Part shown: piece by piece, positions 33,226-45,463 of the stretch
How the letters are laid out: the number at the start of each line of letters is the position of its first letter
Position numbering within the stretch: the stretch's first letter is position 1
Assembly: GCF_024139115.2 (NCBI RefSeq)
Contig: NC_085141.1
Coordinates: 136,461,822 to 136,525,821 of the forward strand
DNA from: Armigeres subalbatus
Lineage: Eukaryota; Arthropoda; Insecta; Diptera; Culicidae
Reading direction: 5' to 3'
DNA length: 64,000 nt
The notes under the pieces: generated by a model
Databases searched by the model: none
Seen by the model: the letters and a program-made list of their open reading frames with translations, nothing else
What the model was told of the DNA's origin: nothing
Program-made: the position numbers and the translations under genes

Positions 33226-35858
33226 TGAGCATGAGCATGAGCATGAGATGACCGTACAATTCGTAGTTGCTACTCCGTGATTGACCCGAACTAGCGGAAT
33301 TGCACAGGGAACCAACAGATGGGACTTAGGATTAGCACTCCATCCTCAATGTGCACGTTCCGAAAGCTCAACTTTTAATGGGTCAATAACGGCGCCGGCC
33401 ACGTCCTTACGATCATCGAGGGAAGGGAAGGAATGTTAGTGTAACAACCGTTGTTTTAGAGACCGACGAATCGTCTGCATCTCTACGCTTGTTACGGGAA
33501 GGAGTATTGTAAGTAGGGAAAGGAAGTGTCATTACTTAGATCAGGATTCACTTTGGTAAGTGATGTAATCCAAGTAACTAGAATGTTAATGTTGACGCGA
33601 GAACAAAGTATAGATCAGCTACGGTCAGTTTTGTCAGTCAGTCAGTTTTGTCATTGTTCACCCAACGTAAGGGCAAACATTCAATTGCTCCCGTAGAGCT
33701 ATTGTTAATTTATCTTTCAGATTTTCGCGATAATCAACTATAGCGTGATTGTTTCATATTCATCTAACGCGAAGAAAAATAATCAATATCTTAGCGATAG
33801 ACTTGTTTATTTGTACTTTAGGTTGACCACCAACAATGATTACGAATTACATCTATGTGTTTCCAACGTGATTTCAAACAATCTATCCTTCGTGGCGAGT
33901 GCTTGTTTATTAGTGATTCTTTTAAACTGCGGCGATGTTTTTCATGTACTCGATAGTTATTTTCTCAAACCGAACGCAAATAATCAATCGTTCACGGAAA
34001 GCTATTGTATATGCCTATTCTGAACTAGTCGATTTGTATTAGACAATATAAAGTTAATAATTACGACGATATTACGCGATATTCCAACACTGCTTAATTC
34101 GTTGTTAGGAGCTGGAAAGTTATGGTAAAATGAAAATTGAGAATTGTCAATATTTTAATAACATACAACCAACCAGCGGACGGTAGATTTTAACACAATT
34201 ATGCACAAAAATCCGTACAAAACCCCGGCATAGACAAATCTGGAAGACTCCAATACAAACGCCGCACCAAAATTTTACATTTCAATACAATACAATTGTA
34301 AGATTTGTTTTGTCGTATTTTGGTTATTAAATACTGCAGATAATTGGGTTACTGCTCCTAGACTTCATCCCATAGCTCCGACATTCATCCCACGAAACAT
34401 GGGAAAGGAATTTGATTTGTTTCTCATTCCTGTGACTTATTTCAGCAGTGAGCACTCACTCATGTTAGCAAAAAGAAACGACGAAATTGGTGCATTATTC
34501 CCTTGTTCTACGATGAGATGAACATGTTCAGTGAGATGGAAAATGGAACAGTTTCCCTAGTAGATTGTTGTTTTGTGATCGTGATCATGTGTTCCATCTA
34601 GTTAGCGAAAGTCGGATTGTCATTATTATATACACCCAGGTTTTTTACACTGTTTGGTTTTAGTCGTTCAAGACCTTCAGTGGCAATGAAACAATAAGTT
34701 AATCCCACGAAAAAAATTACAAAAACTCAAAAATTCGGGTGGTATTTAAAAAGCTGTGAAAGTCCAGGTTATCCGAGAAATTAATGAATTCCGACCGCAG
34801 AAAAAGAAAAACCTGGGTGTACGTCAATCATTAACATTTGAATCATTTGTAAGTGTTGGTTGTGTGATGAGTGTTGCCGAGAAATTCGAGGAATTGTAGT
34901 TTTAAGCGTGAATTGTTTGTGAATGGCAAGTAAAACTTGTCTTTATGTGTAGGTTTTCCCAGTACAGTAGCGACTGCAGTAGAACAGGGCGTGATTAGCC
35001 CTATAAGACCGCAGCCAATCACTCACCATAGTCCTCCAACTCAACACCAGAAGTCCAGAAGCACCACCGTTGAAGCAGCCATGAAGGGGTGGCGTAATCG
35101 GGTTGATGCAATGATGCGAGGTGACTGGAAAAGGAGGTCATGACCCTAAGATGCGGGAATCAAGCCCAAAGTTGTTCACTATTCCAACGCATTTCGAAGT
35201 TTACGGATGTTAAATTTCCAAATTACCAAAGTTAGCAAGTTAGATGAAGTTGCAGTGAAGAGAGTTTGTGGAAGAAGACCAGGCGTATGGGTGAATTCGT
35301 TGATAGTTCTGTTTCATTTTTCTAGAACATTGGAACTTTCAAGAACGTTAATCGATTCATCGGCAGCCATACTACCCACTTACCCCATATTTTTACGTGC
35401 CCAGGGGTACCTTATATTAATATTGATTATTATCTACAATATTACTATAACGACCGTTTCACTTCTAAAGTTATTCACACACCTCTATGTGAACAAAACA
35501 AGCTGCCCATGTAATTTACATCACAATTAAATATAATGTATTGGGAAACACATAAAATTTTAAATAAAGTAAATTGAAACTTATCTTTGGACCGTCCTTT
35601 GTCATAACCCGCAGATCCGTACCGTACAAAATGTTGCACTCAACACTGACTCGTCTCCTCACAATTTGTGATGTATCCGCTGCCACACTGATCGATGCGC
35701 ACACGTTTTCCATAACACCACACACGGCCTACGGAATCCGATTCTACCGAATCTATCAAACACAAAAGAACCTGGTTATTTTTCTGGTTCCGCAGTCCGA
35801 GCTGCCATAACCAGCCGAAAGTATTTTGAAGCGAAAAAAAAAACGCAGATGAAAATTT
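33226..35858 (-). mobile_element. Possible retroelement with (GCTCAT)n tail, later hit by a MITE
   Basis: It lies between the 31-bp direct repeats and begins on the left with about four ATGAGC units, followed by GATGACCGTACAATTCGTAG sequence. No ORF with recognisable domains was found across the interval, so the retroelement interpretation rests on the direct repeats and the tail only. The TA-flanked MITE at 34633-34819 lies inside it. Confidence 0.4.
34633..34819 (-). mobile_element. TA-flanked MITE with CACCCAGGTTTT ends, copy 2
   Basis: Ends CACCCAGGTTTT and AAAACCTGGGTG, flanked by TA (34631-34632, 34820-34821). Interior matches copy 1 (1985-2172) in reverse orientation, for example GTTTGGTTTTAGTCGTT. 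Confidence 0.8.
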
Positions 35859-36129
35859 TTTCAGGACGACCTCTTTTTGCGGAGATTTAACGTACAAATT
35901 CGGGGTTTTAAGTGAATCCTGCCAAAACTAGTATAGATACAAAGCGTTGAAATATTTTTTCGGCTGTTCTAGGCCGTCCAATGTGGTATGGAGTACATAT
36001 CCTCGAATGCATAAAGAAATATGTCTAGAATCAAAATATCCTAAGCTAAGATATCTGTCTAAAAATATCTATGTGATCATAAGACATAAATTGATTGAGA
36101 TTTGAATCAACGTAAACTATTTGACGATC

Positions 36130-36535
36130 TTCAAAACGTCTTGGAGTTCTGAACATGCGATCTACCCGATCAATAAAGCCCTGATCATGCATTCGTACAT
36201 CCTTGAACATCCCAGCAGGTCCGTTGAGCAGATAGGAGTTCACTCATTACTTCTACAAGCTACTACAGGTTCTCAAAAACGTCCAGATGCTCATGACATG
36301 TGATCCAGCCGATCTACCAAGTCCTGGACAATATATCTGTGCATCGTTGAGCATCCTAGCAGGTCCATCGAGCCTCATTACTTTTACAAGCTCAGATGTG
36401 CTCGACTTGCGGTTAGCGGCAGTACAGGTCTGTTTGGTTATCCGAAACGTCCTGGAGCTCCGAACATGCGATCTACCCCATCAACCAATTTAAAATCCGT
36501 GCATCATTAAACATCCCAGCAGTTCCAACGAGTTG
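36130..36535 (+). repeat. Three degenerate tandem repeats of about 150-180 bp
   Basis: Recurring blocks are AAAACGTC(C/T)TGGAG, GAACATGCGATCTACCC, then GTGCATC.TTGAACATCCCAGCAGGTCC, at about 36130-36245, 36275-36385 and 36449-36535. The first and third are the closest. No coding interpretation. Confidence 0.6.
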
Positions 36536-36539
36536 CTAT

Positions 36540-39500
36540 AATTTCACTGAATTCTTGAACAAACAATGTGGTCCAGATTTGTCAAACAACGTGGTCCAAT
36601 ACAAGGATCCAAAAATTTCAGATTCACCTACATGCTCTCGGAAGCAAAATCTCCCCAAAGCTTCTGGGTCTTCGAAGTATAGTCAAACTCGACCTCCAAT
36701 ATTTTTCCTGTTTAGTCGACATCCTGATGAACATTTTTGCTAAAGAAAGTGAGGACCTAGCTCTCTTCTGTGAATTTTCACAGCCAATCTAAAACGCTGG
36801 GCATATACGTCCCGAAAGAGTTAAGGGGGAACTTAAATTGGCAACAAATCACTATATAAATTCGTATTTTTTAAATGAGTGTTTTTCGATGTTACACTAG
36901 CACAATCTTAATTTATCGAGGGACGGAAAGAGACAGACGACACACCCCGGATAAAAAAATATTATAGAAAAACAATACAATTTATTGTAACATTACTATC
37001 AAAATCAATAAATTGACCATAGATTATATTGCAGATGAAATAATAGAAATACATCACCATTCATTAAATAGTAAATTTAGTTTCCGCATTAAAATGTACG
37101 GGTTGTTAAGTATCGTAACTAAACAAAATCTGATTTTTTTGCATGCACTTTTTTATAAAACAATACAGAGTGTATCGTAAATATATTGTTTAAATATCCG
37201 AAGAAACCTGTTCAAATTACATTAGATTGAATTGTATTTTTATATTAAAACAATACGATATTGAATTTCTAAATTATGACGGCTTTATCGTTCAACAATG
37301 AAATATAAAGAAAACCAAGGCATATTTGACGCAATGGGGTGAATATTGTTATATTGCTAATATGCAATTTGAACAAAGTTTTCAAAAGTTATCGATGATT
37401 AAAACTTATGTACTGAAATGTTCCAAAAACAATTGCAAGTAATGTTACATAAGAGAACTATATCCACGGTACTGTTACAATATGTGCAACTATCAAGAAA
37501 CAATATATCCTATTACCTTTTATACCGCGAGGTAAATCATTCAGAAAGCTCTTTTAATCGCCCAATTTTTCTGAAGCTTTTTTTCTCCTGAATCTAAATT
37601 TTTATAATTTCCATTTCTAGAATGTCTCAACTAATATTGATTTTTTTTTCGAAAAATGCACACGTTAACAATGTTTTTCTAAAACTTTGATTACGAAATA
37701 CTTGTAAATTTCCAAAGAAAGTTTATTGGGACTTTTTGAAATTCGTTGGAAAATTTGTTTTAAATTTCCTCGCATTTTTTCGAGGATTATTTTTTTCTTA
37801 GTTTACTCGAAAAATTCTTTTTATTCGCATTGAATATTTGAAAAAAACTTTTGAATTACCTTTCAATATCATTTCAAATTTTCTTGGATGCATGCATGCG
37901 AGAAATCAACCAAAGCTGACTTCAAACTTTTTTCCATTGCTTCAGAAGACTGCCTTCCAACCAAGCACCTTCCGTATGCCCTTTTTCAAGTCGCTTGCTG
38001 AGCCGAAGGAATAAAAAATGAAGCCAAACAAAATACCTTTACCAAACAAGACAGACTTGATGGTATCGCGCATCATCCTGATGCCATAGGCGTGGAACGG
38101 TCCTCTCGGTGACGTGAGCCGTCTTTTGTCACCGTTGTTGGTTTAAAGGGACACCGAGAGACCCGTTAACGATATCTGCCGTGTGCCGTGTATGGCAGCA
38201 GCAGCGGGGAGAAACCAATAATGGCGTTGTTGTTGTCGTCGCCTTTTTTGATGGGGCTCACACTCGGCTGAACGCAGAACCGAACAAAACAACTCCGATG
38301 ATAACGGCATCAAACCAGTGCCAATCCCAATCTGCACTCAGCATCTCAGGTTGACTCCCTTCTTTATTTGGTGCTCGCCCCATGCTTAGTCGGATACCGG
38401 TTATCAACGGTGTGCGTGTTGTGAATTATGGAACGACCCAAGGACGTTGTTAAAGCATCGACGAAAGCGATAAAGAATGAAGATTGCCCAACGGCGATGT
38501 CTTCATATCTATTGGAATAGCAAAGAAAAGCTTCAGGGTTTTAGGCGTGAATGTGAAAGCACGAGAGCGTTTAATCCTACTTTATCCTTTCTTCGACACA
38601 GAACTGAATCTGTCATCTAATGGCACGTCATTTTCTCATTACAGGTAATTGCCGCTCTGTCAATCCATGGGATCACGCGTGAGTATACAAACGGCTTGAG
38701 TTGCGAGGTTCGCCCTCACGTTGCATTACTTCGCGTTTTCGCCCTGTCAAATATCGCATCAAAATCCACCGTGTGGATTACCTCCGTTTCTCCGCCGCTG
38801 CCAGCGCTCCAATAAATCATTCAAAGTGTCCGGAGCAAAACCGCGTGTCGAATTTATTCCAGGAATCGGAGCCATAAATCTCGTTTGCTCTTGGGTTCCG
38901 AAAATCTAGGCCCGGTCCCACATAGGCAGTGCACAGAATCGCACTCGAACCGCACCAAACGCAAACGTGGAGCGAGCGGTAGGGTGACTAACTAAAACCA
39001 TCATCCTTCCTTCCTTACGGTTGTTTACGGCGATGATGTTGATGATGGTGATGATGTGGGTGATACGACGTGTGACCACCAGCGTCTTCGTCGTTGTCCT
39101 CATCACAAATGAACCTACGTACGGACTGCCTACCATTTCAATCATCACATCAAATCACACCGACCGGTTTGGTGTATTGAAGCGTAGTGACGGATCTTCG
39201 GTTAGAGTCTGGAAAGTTTCTTTTTATTGGGGTAGAATTTGAGCTAACTTAACACTCTGGTTTTGGCATGTGTGGGCCTTCCTAGAAATATCTGACGCAT
39301 ATTATATAAGTTTGGTTGGTTCTAATAATTTAGAAGCAGTTTCAATTTTTACCACAAAGTTTTAAGAACCATTGATTATGGTATAGACTTATTTCTAAGC
39401 TTTATAATGAAACAATTTTGGTTGACAAAATTTAGTCAGCATCCTTGTACATCACCTCAGTAATTTCATTGAAACTGATCATGCTATTTATCAGGGATTG

Positions 39501-40139
39501 AATCCAAAGCAAAATGAAAAACTCTCACACTTATCCTCTCAGTATACATTCACTATATGTAGCTTACCGTGAGAGACGTTTTCCGCAAGTTCTTATTAAT
39601 TATGATAAAGGACTGATTCGCAACTGTTTTGGAGCTGATTTACAGCTAGAAAGTGCGAAGAATGTCTTTTGGAAAAGGCTTTATAAGGCCAACTGAGCCA
39701 CTAGACCTCTTGTTATCAGTGCTGAGACTTTAAATTTTCATTGGGTGAAGTCATGCGAAATTTACATGAAGCTCCGTCTCACTTTCTTTGAAACCATAAA
39801 CAATGTAAGGAATCATCACCATATTTTCATACATTTTTACAACAACATTCTGTCTCTGCTTGAATAATGTTATTCTTACTACTTCCAATACAATATAATC
39901 AATTTATCGACTAATCATTGTTGTTTTCTCAAATCTATTAAAATGATTTAGAAATTCAGATTTCAAAACAAAGTAAACATTCCCATCATGAGTGCTTGTA
40001 ATGTGACAGATTACAGTGAACTTGCAACCAGGATGAATACACAGCTGAATACACAGTGGTATATTCATCTTGCTTGCAACATTTTCATTTGACGCTTGGA
40101 AATTAAATTGCCTGTGTCTTCGCATGACGCTCACGAAAA
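36540..40139. other. Unannotated stretch, partly possible host sequence
   Basis: Mostly A+T-rich. 38030-39180 has higher G+C, CAG/GTT trinucleotide runs (near 38190-38245) and a GATGATGTT run (39030-39060); it could be host intergenic or intronic sequence. I find no ORF with a domain and no RNA. Confidence 0.4.
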
Positions 40140-40605
40140 ATATATCTCGAAGTAGATTCAGGATGACTTCTATGGAGAATACCTTGAGGAATTTATGGGA
40201 AAATATCAAAATGAATTTCAGATGGATTTTTTTAAAATTATTACTGAGAGATTTGTAGAATGGTTTCCGGAAGTATTCTTTAAGTAATTTCCGCGCGAAT
40301 TCTGCAAAAAAATGTCTGGGAGAATTCTTGGAAAATTTCTTGGAAGAAAAAGCGGGAAAATTACTGAGTTAATTGGATATTCCTAGTGTTTTCCGAAGCA
40401 ATTTCTGGAGGAACTTCAGAAGAGATCCCGAGGAATCTTTCGAAGGATTTTTTGAAGGATCCTCCGAAGGAATTCCTAGAGGAACTTCTAATGGAATTTC
40501 TTAAGGAACTTTCGAAGGAATTCCTGGAGAAACTTCCGAAGGAACTCCTGGCAATACTTCCGAAAGAACTTTTGGAGGGGCTTTCCAAGTAATTCCTGGG
40601 AGGAA
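40140..40605 (+). repeat. Degenerate edge of the 24-bp minisatellite
   Basis: GGAATTCCTAGAGGAACTTC-like words at decaying spacing lead into the regular array at 40606. Divergence highest at the outer edge is usual for tandem arrays. Confidence 0.7.
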
Positions 40606-43482
40606 TTTGTGGCAGACTTTGCGGAGGAGATCCTGAAGGAGTTCCTGAAGGAACTTACAGAAGAATTCTTGGAGAAAGTTTCCGAGGAATTCCTGGAGGA
40701 ACTTCCGGAAGAATTCCTGGAGGAACTGCTGGAGAAATTTCTGGAGGAACTTCCGGAGGAATTCCTGGAGGAACTTCCGAGGAATTCCAAGAGGAACTTC
40801 CATAGGAATTTCAAGAGGAACTTCCGGAGGAATTCCTGGAGGAACTTCCGGAGGAATTCCTGGAGGAACTTCCGGAGGAATTCCTGGAGAAACTTCGGGA
40901 GGAATTCCTGGAGGAACTTCCGGAGGAACTTCCAAAGGAATTCTTGGAGAAACTTTCGGAGGAATTCCTGGAGGAACTTCCGGAAGAATTCCTGGAGGAA
41001 CTGCTGGAGAAATTTCTGGAGGAACTTCCGGAGGAATTCCTGGAGGAACTTCCGAGGAATTCCAAGAGGAACTTCCATAGGAATTTCAAGAGGAACTTCT
41101 GGAGGAATTCCTGGAGGAACTTCCGGAGGAATTCCTGGAGGAACTTCCGGAGGAATTCCTGGAGGAACTTCCGGAGGAATTCCTGGAGGAACTTCCGGAG
41201 GAATTCCTGGAGGAACTTCCGGAGGAATTCCTGGAGGAACTTCCGGAGGAATTCCTGGAGGAACTTCGGAGGAATTCCTGGAGGAACTTCCGGAGGAATT
41301 CCTGGAGGAACTTCCGGAGGAATTCCTGGAGGAACTTCGGAGGAATTCCTGGAGGAACTTCCGGAGGAATTCCTGGAAGGAACTTCGGAGGAATTCCTGG
41401 AGGAACTTCGGAGGAATTCCTGGAGGAACTTCCGGAGGAATTCCTGGAGGAACTTCGGAGGAATTCCTGGAGGAACTTCCGGAGGAATTCCTGGAGGAAC
41501 TTCCGGAGGAATTCCTGGAGGAACTTCCGGAGGAATTCCTGGAGGAACTTCCGGAGGAATTCCTGGAGGAACTTCCGGAGGAATTCCTGGAGGAACTTCT
41601 GGAGGAATTCCTGCAGGAACTTCCGGAGGAGTTCCTGGAGGAACTTCCGGAGGAATTCCTGGAGGAACTTCCGGAGGAATTCCTGGAGGAACTTCCGGAG
41701 GAATTCCTGGAGGAACTTCCGGAGGAATTCCTGGAGGAACTTCCGGAGGAATTCCTGGAGGAACTTCCGGAGGAATTCATGGAGGAACTTCCGGAGGAAT
41801 TCCTGGAGGAACTTCGGAGGAATTCCTGGAGGAACTTCGGAGGAATTCCTGGAGGAACTTCCGGAGGAATTCCTGGAGGAACTTCCGGAGGAATTCCTGG
41901 AGGAACTTCGGAGGAATTCCTGGAGGAACTTCCGGAGGAATTCCTGGAGGAACTTCGGAGGAATTCCTGGAGGAACTTCCGGAGGAATTCCTGGAGGAAC
42001 TTCGGAGGAATTCCTGGAGGAACTTCCGGAGGAATTCCTGGAGGAACTTCCGGAGGAATTCCTGGAGGAACTTCCGGAGGAATTCCTGGAGGAACTTCCG
42101 GAGGAATTCCTGGAGGAACTTCCGGAGGAATTCCTGGAGGAACTTCGGAGGAATTCCTGGAGGAACTTCGGAGGAATTCCTGGAGGAACTTCCGGAGGAA
42201 TTCCTGGAGGAACTTCCGGAGGAATTCCTGGAGGAACTTCCGGAGGAATTCCTGGAGGAACTTCCGGAGGAATTCCTGGAGGAACTTCGGAGGAATTCCT
42301 GGAGGAACTTCGGAGGAATTCCTGGAGGAACTTCGGAGGAATTCCTGGAGGAACTTCCGGAGGAATTCCTGGAGGAACTTCCGGAGGAATTCCTGGAGGA
42401 ACTTCCGGAGGAATTCCTGGAGGAACTTCGGAGGAATTCCTGGAGGAACTTCGGAGGAATTCCTGGAGGAACTTCCGGAGGAATTCCTGGAGGAACTTCC
42501 GGAGGAATTCCTGGAGGAACTTCGGAGGAATTCCTGGAGGAACTTCCGGAGGAATTCCTGGAGGAACTTCGGAGGAATTCCTGGAGGAACTTCGGAGGAA
42601 TTCCTGGAGGAACTTCCGGAGGAATTCCTGGAGGAACTTCCGGAGGAATTCCTGGAGGAACTTCGGAGGAATTCCTGGAGGAACTTCCGGAGGAATTCCT
42701 GGAGGAACTTCCGGAGGAATTCCTGGAGGAACTTCCGGAGGAATTCCTGGAGGAACTTCCGGAGGAATTCCTGGAGGAACTTCCGGAGGAATTCCTGGAG
42801 GAACTTCCGGAGGAATTCCTGGAGGAACTTCCGGAGGAATTACTGGAGGAACTTCCGGAGGAATTCCTGGAGGTACTTCCGGAGGAATTCCTGGAGGAAC
42901 TTCCGGAGGAATTCCTGGAGGAACTTCTGGAGGAATTCCTGGAGGAACTTCTGGAGGAATTCCTGGAGGAACTTTCGGAGGAATTCCTGGAGGAACTTCC
43001 GGAGGAATTCCTGGAGGAACTTTCAGAGGAATTCTTGGAGGAACTTCCGGAGGAATTCCTGGAGGAACTTCCGGAGAAATTCCTGGAGGAACTTCCGGAG
43101 GAATTCCTGGAGGAACTTCCGGAGGAATTCCTGGAGGAACTTCCGGAGGAATTGCTCGAGGAACTTCCGGAGGAATTGCTGGAGGAACTTCCGGAGGAAT
43201 TGCTGGAGGAACTTCCGGAGGAATTCCTGGAGGAACTTTCGGAGGAATTCCTGGAGGAACTTTCGGAGGAATTCCTGGAGAAACTTTCGGAGAAATTCCT
43301 GGATGAACTTTCGGAGAAATTCCTGGAGGAACTTCCGGAGGAATTCCTGGAGGAACTCCCGGAGGAATTCCTGGAGGAACTCCCGGAGGAATTCCTGGAG
43401 GAACTTCCGGAGGAACTTCCGAAGGAATTCCTGGAGAAGCTTCCGGAGGAGTTCTTGGAAGAACTTTCGGGAAATTCCTTGA
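40606..43482 (+). repeat. 24-bp minisatellite array, left copy (about 2.9 kb)
   Basis: The unit is GGAGGAATTCCTGGAGGAAC followed by TTCC (24 bp), with frequent 23-bp units lacking one C (AACTTCGGAGG). Both unit types lack stops in every plus-strand frame, so open frames of over 900 codons arise by composition; they shift register at each 23-bp unit. Near 40690-40830 and 40950-41100 a segment of about 260 bp is itself duplicated (both contain AACTGCTGGAGAAATTTCTG), showing higher-order duplication. The same array in reverse orientation lies at 63335-64000. Confidence 0.95.
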
Positions 43483-45463
43483 GGAATTCCAGGTGTACCG
43501 GCTACACCCGCTTTTCTCACAATTTCGGTGTTAATCAATTAGGGACCGTTTATAAAATCTGCGGGGTGTTAATTTCCGTGGCGTCTAAAATACGACGTTC
43601 CTCGATCATGGGTGAAGAACGGGCCAACATTCATATTAATAAAGACATATAAAAATGAGGTTAAGATACTAAAAATATGTAAAACTGTCGGCCACTGTGC
43701 TCTGTAACCTGAATGTGACTGATGAATAAATATAAACACGTCCTCACCCATTTCCACCGGCGGCGACGACAACAACCGCGTCGCGCGCTGCTGGATCAAG
43801 AACCGGGACCGAACCGACGCCTGTATTGCGTCATCGCAATTGGGCATCTTCCAGCAAAACCTGATGCTGTTTGAGGCAAGAGTCGGTCGCGCTGAGCGGG
43901 CGACACATCTCGCTGTGTTCAGTAGGTACAGTCAGTGGTTGAGCATTGGCCTACATTCGTCGAATGAGTTGGCAGCTGGCAGAACTTCCAACTTACAGTC
44001 AGTCAGACAGCCTGCTGTGGCAACGTTCAGTGGTGTGGGAGTCACGGCCAATGATATTCGGAGTGTATGCTTCGATGAAGGATGGACCAACGAATAATTA
44101 CCGATTGAAGGTGGCTGTTTTGGAAGTCTGTTTCTAAATTTATTTTCGCCAACACATCACAGATTTGCAAACAGGTTTCATGGTTGAAGGAGGTTGTTCG
44201 TTTTGATGGCAAGAAGGCCAAAGTTAGGCCAAACAAATGAGATTTATTTATTTACGTTACGATTTTGATAATTATTATATTTTGATCATGAACTGCATAA
44301 GGTTGTGTTTTGGTATATCTAAAGCGAGGTGAGTTGTCAGTTTAGTGATTGTAGCTCATTATAAGGAGCTATCATGTTTGGAGCCCTCTCAGAAACTTGA
44401 CCTAATCTTTACAGCAGGTAATCGGATTCATTATTTTGTTGCTAAATCAGTTCTGTGCTTAGTTCTGACAAAAATAAAAACCTCTTTTTCTAAAAGTGTA
44501 ATTGAATTTAGAACATTAAAAGGTGTCATATTTCAAATTCATATAACGTTGCCGTTCTTTCCAGCAACTTTACTGCTTTTCAGAAAATTCTTAATTTCAT
44601 CTAACGTCGGTAGTTCAACAGCGGTGAGCGCCGTTAACTTCTTCCTGACTCTTAATACCTACGGCACTGTTACTTCTTAAGGTTAATAAACTTGATTACC
44701 AATATAGTTCACGTTGATTTCGGTAGACAACACAGTAGCGCCGCGGTGTCACAAAATATAATAAATTTAGTAAAGAGACTTTCCGAGGTATGTTCAAACG
44801 TTAAATGCCATACGCAGTACGCCATGTCGATATAATATGCTAGAAATCATTATAAAACCCCATTTTGATACTTGCGTTCGAAAGTACAGTTTTGAAAAAT
44901 ACAATTCAGTTTAATAAAATTTGTTAAATTTGTGTATTTTTGTAATATTCGCACCCCTTGGCTATCGTTTTCATGAAAACCTTTCAGGTATTATGATCAG
45001 GAATTGCAAAAAATATATTTAATAATCATTATAATAGCACTTGAATAAATTGCATGATAGTTATTTGTGCAGCTAGTTGCAATTTGAAGCTTACCAAACT
45101 GGATAAATGATAACTGCGTGAAACAATTTAAATTCTTCTTTGTATCCGCATCGTATATGTAGTTGGAAATTTGCATCTGATGGCGGATTTTTCTCCGATT
45201 CGTTATGAGGTTTCCATACTTCTGTCATCATTGAAAAGTAGACAGGCAGTCACGGTGCAAGTGAGTAAACAGCTGACCCATCTTCGACGTTTGATGTCCA
45301 AGTTCGAGTTCGAGTACCACAATTGATGTATCGCTGTTTTCAGTAGCATAACAGAATGGGGGAGTATACTCAGTGGACGTTATCGAATGCAGACATCGAC
45401 GCATTTTGTGTTGAAACGCACAGTGGATAGAATGTTTGAAATTTCAACTCTTATTGTGATGTA

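Noticed and set aside
40609..43652. Open frames of 957 and 902 codons on the plus strand, and 430 on the minus strand, as giant repeat proteins
   Set aside because: They are produced by stop-free 24/23-bp satellite units; several frames are open at once, with no start context and no non-repeat domain.
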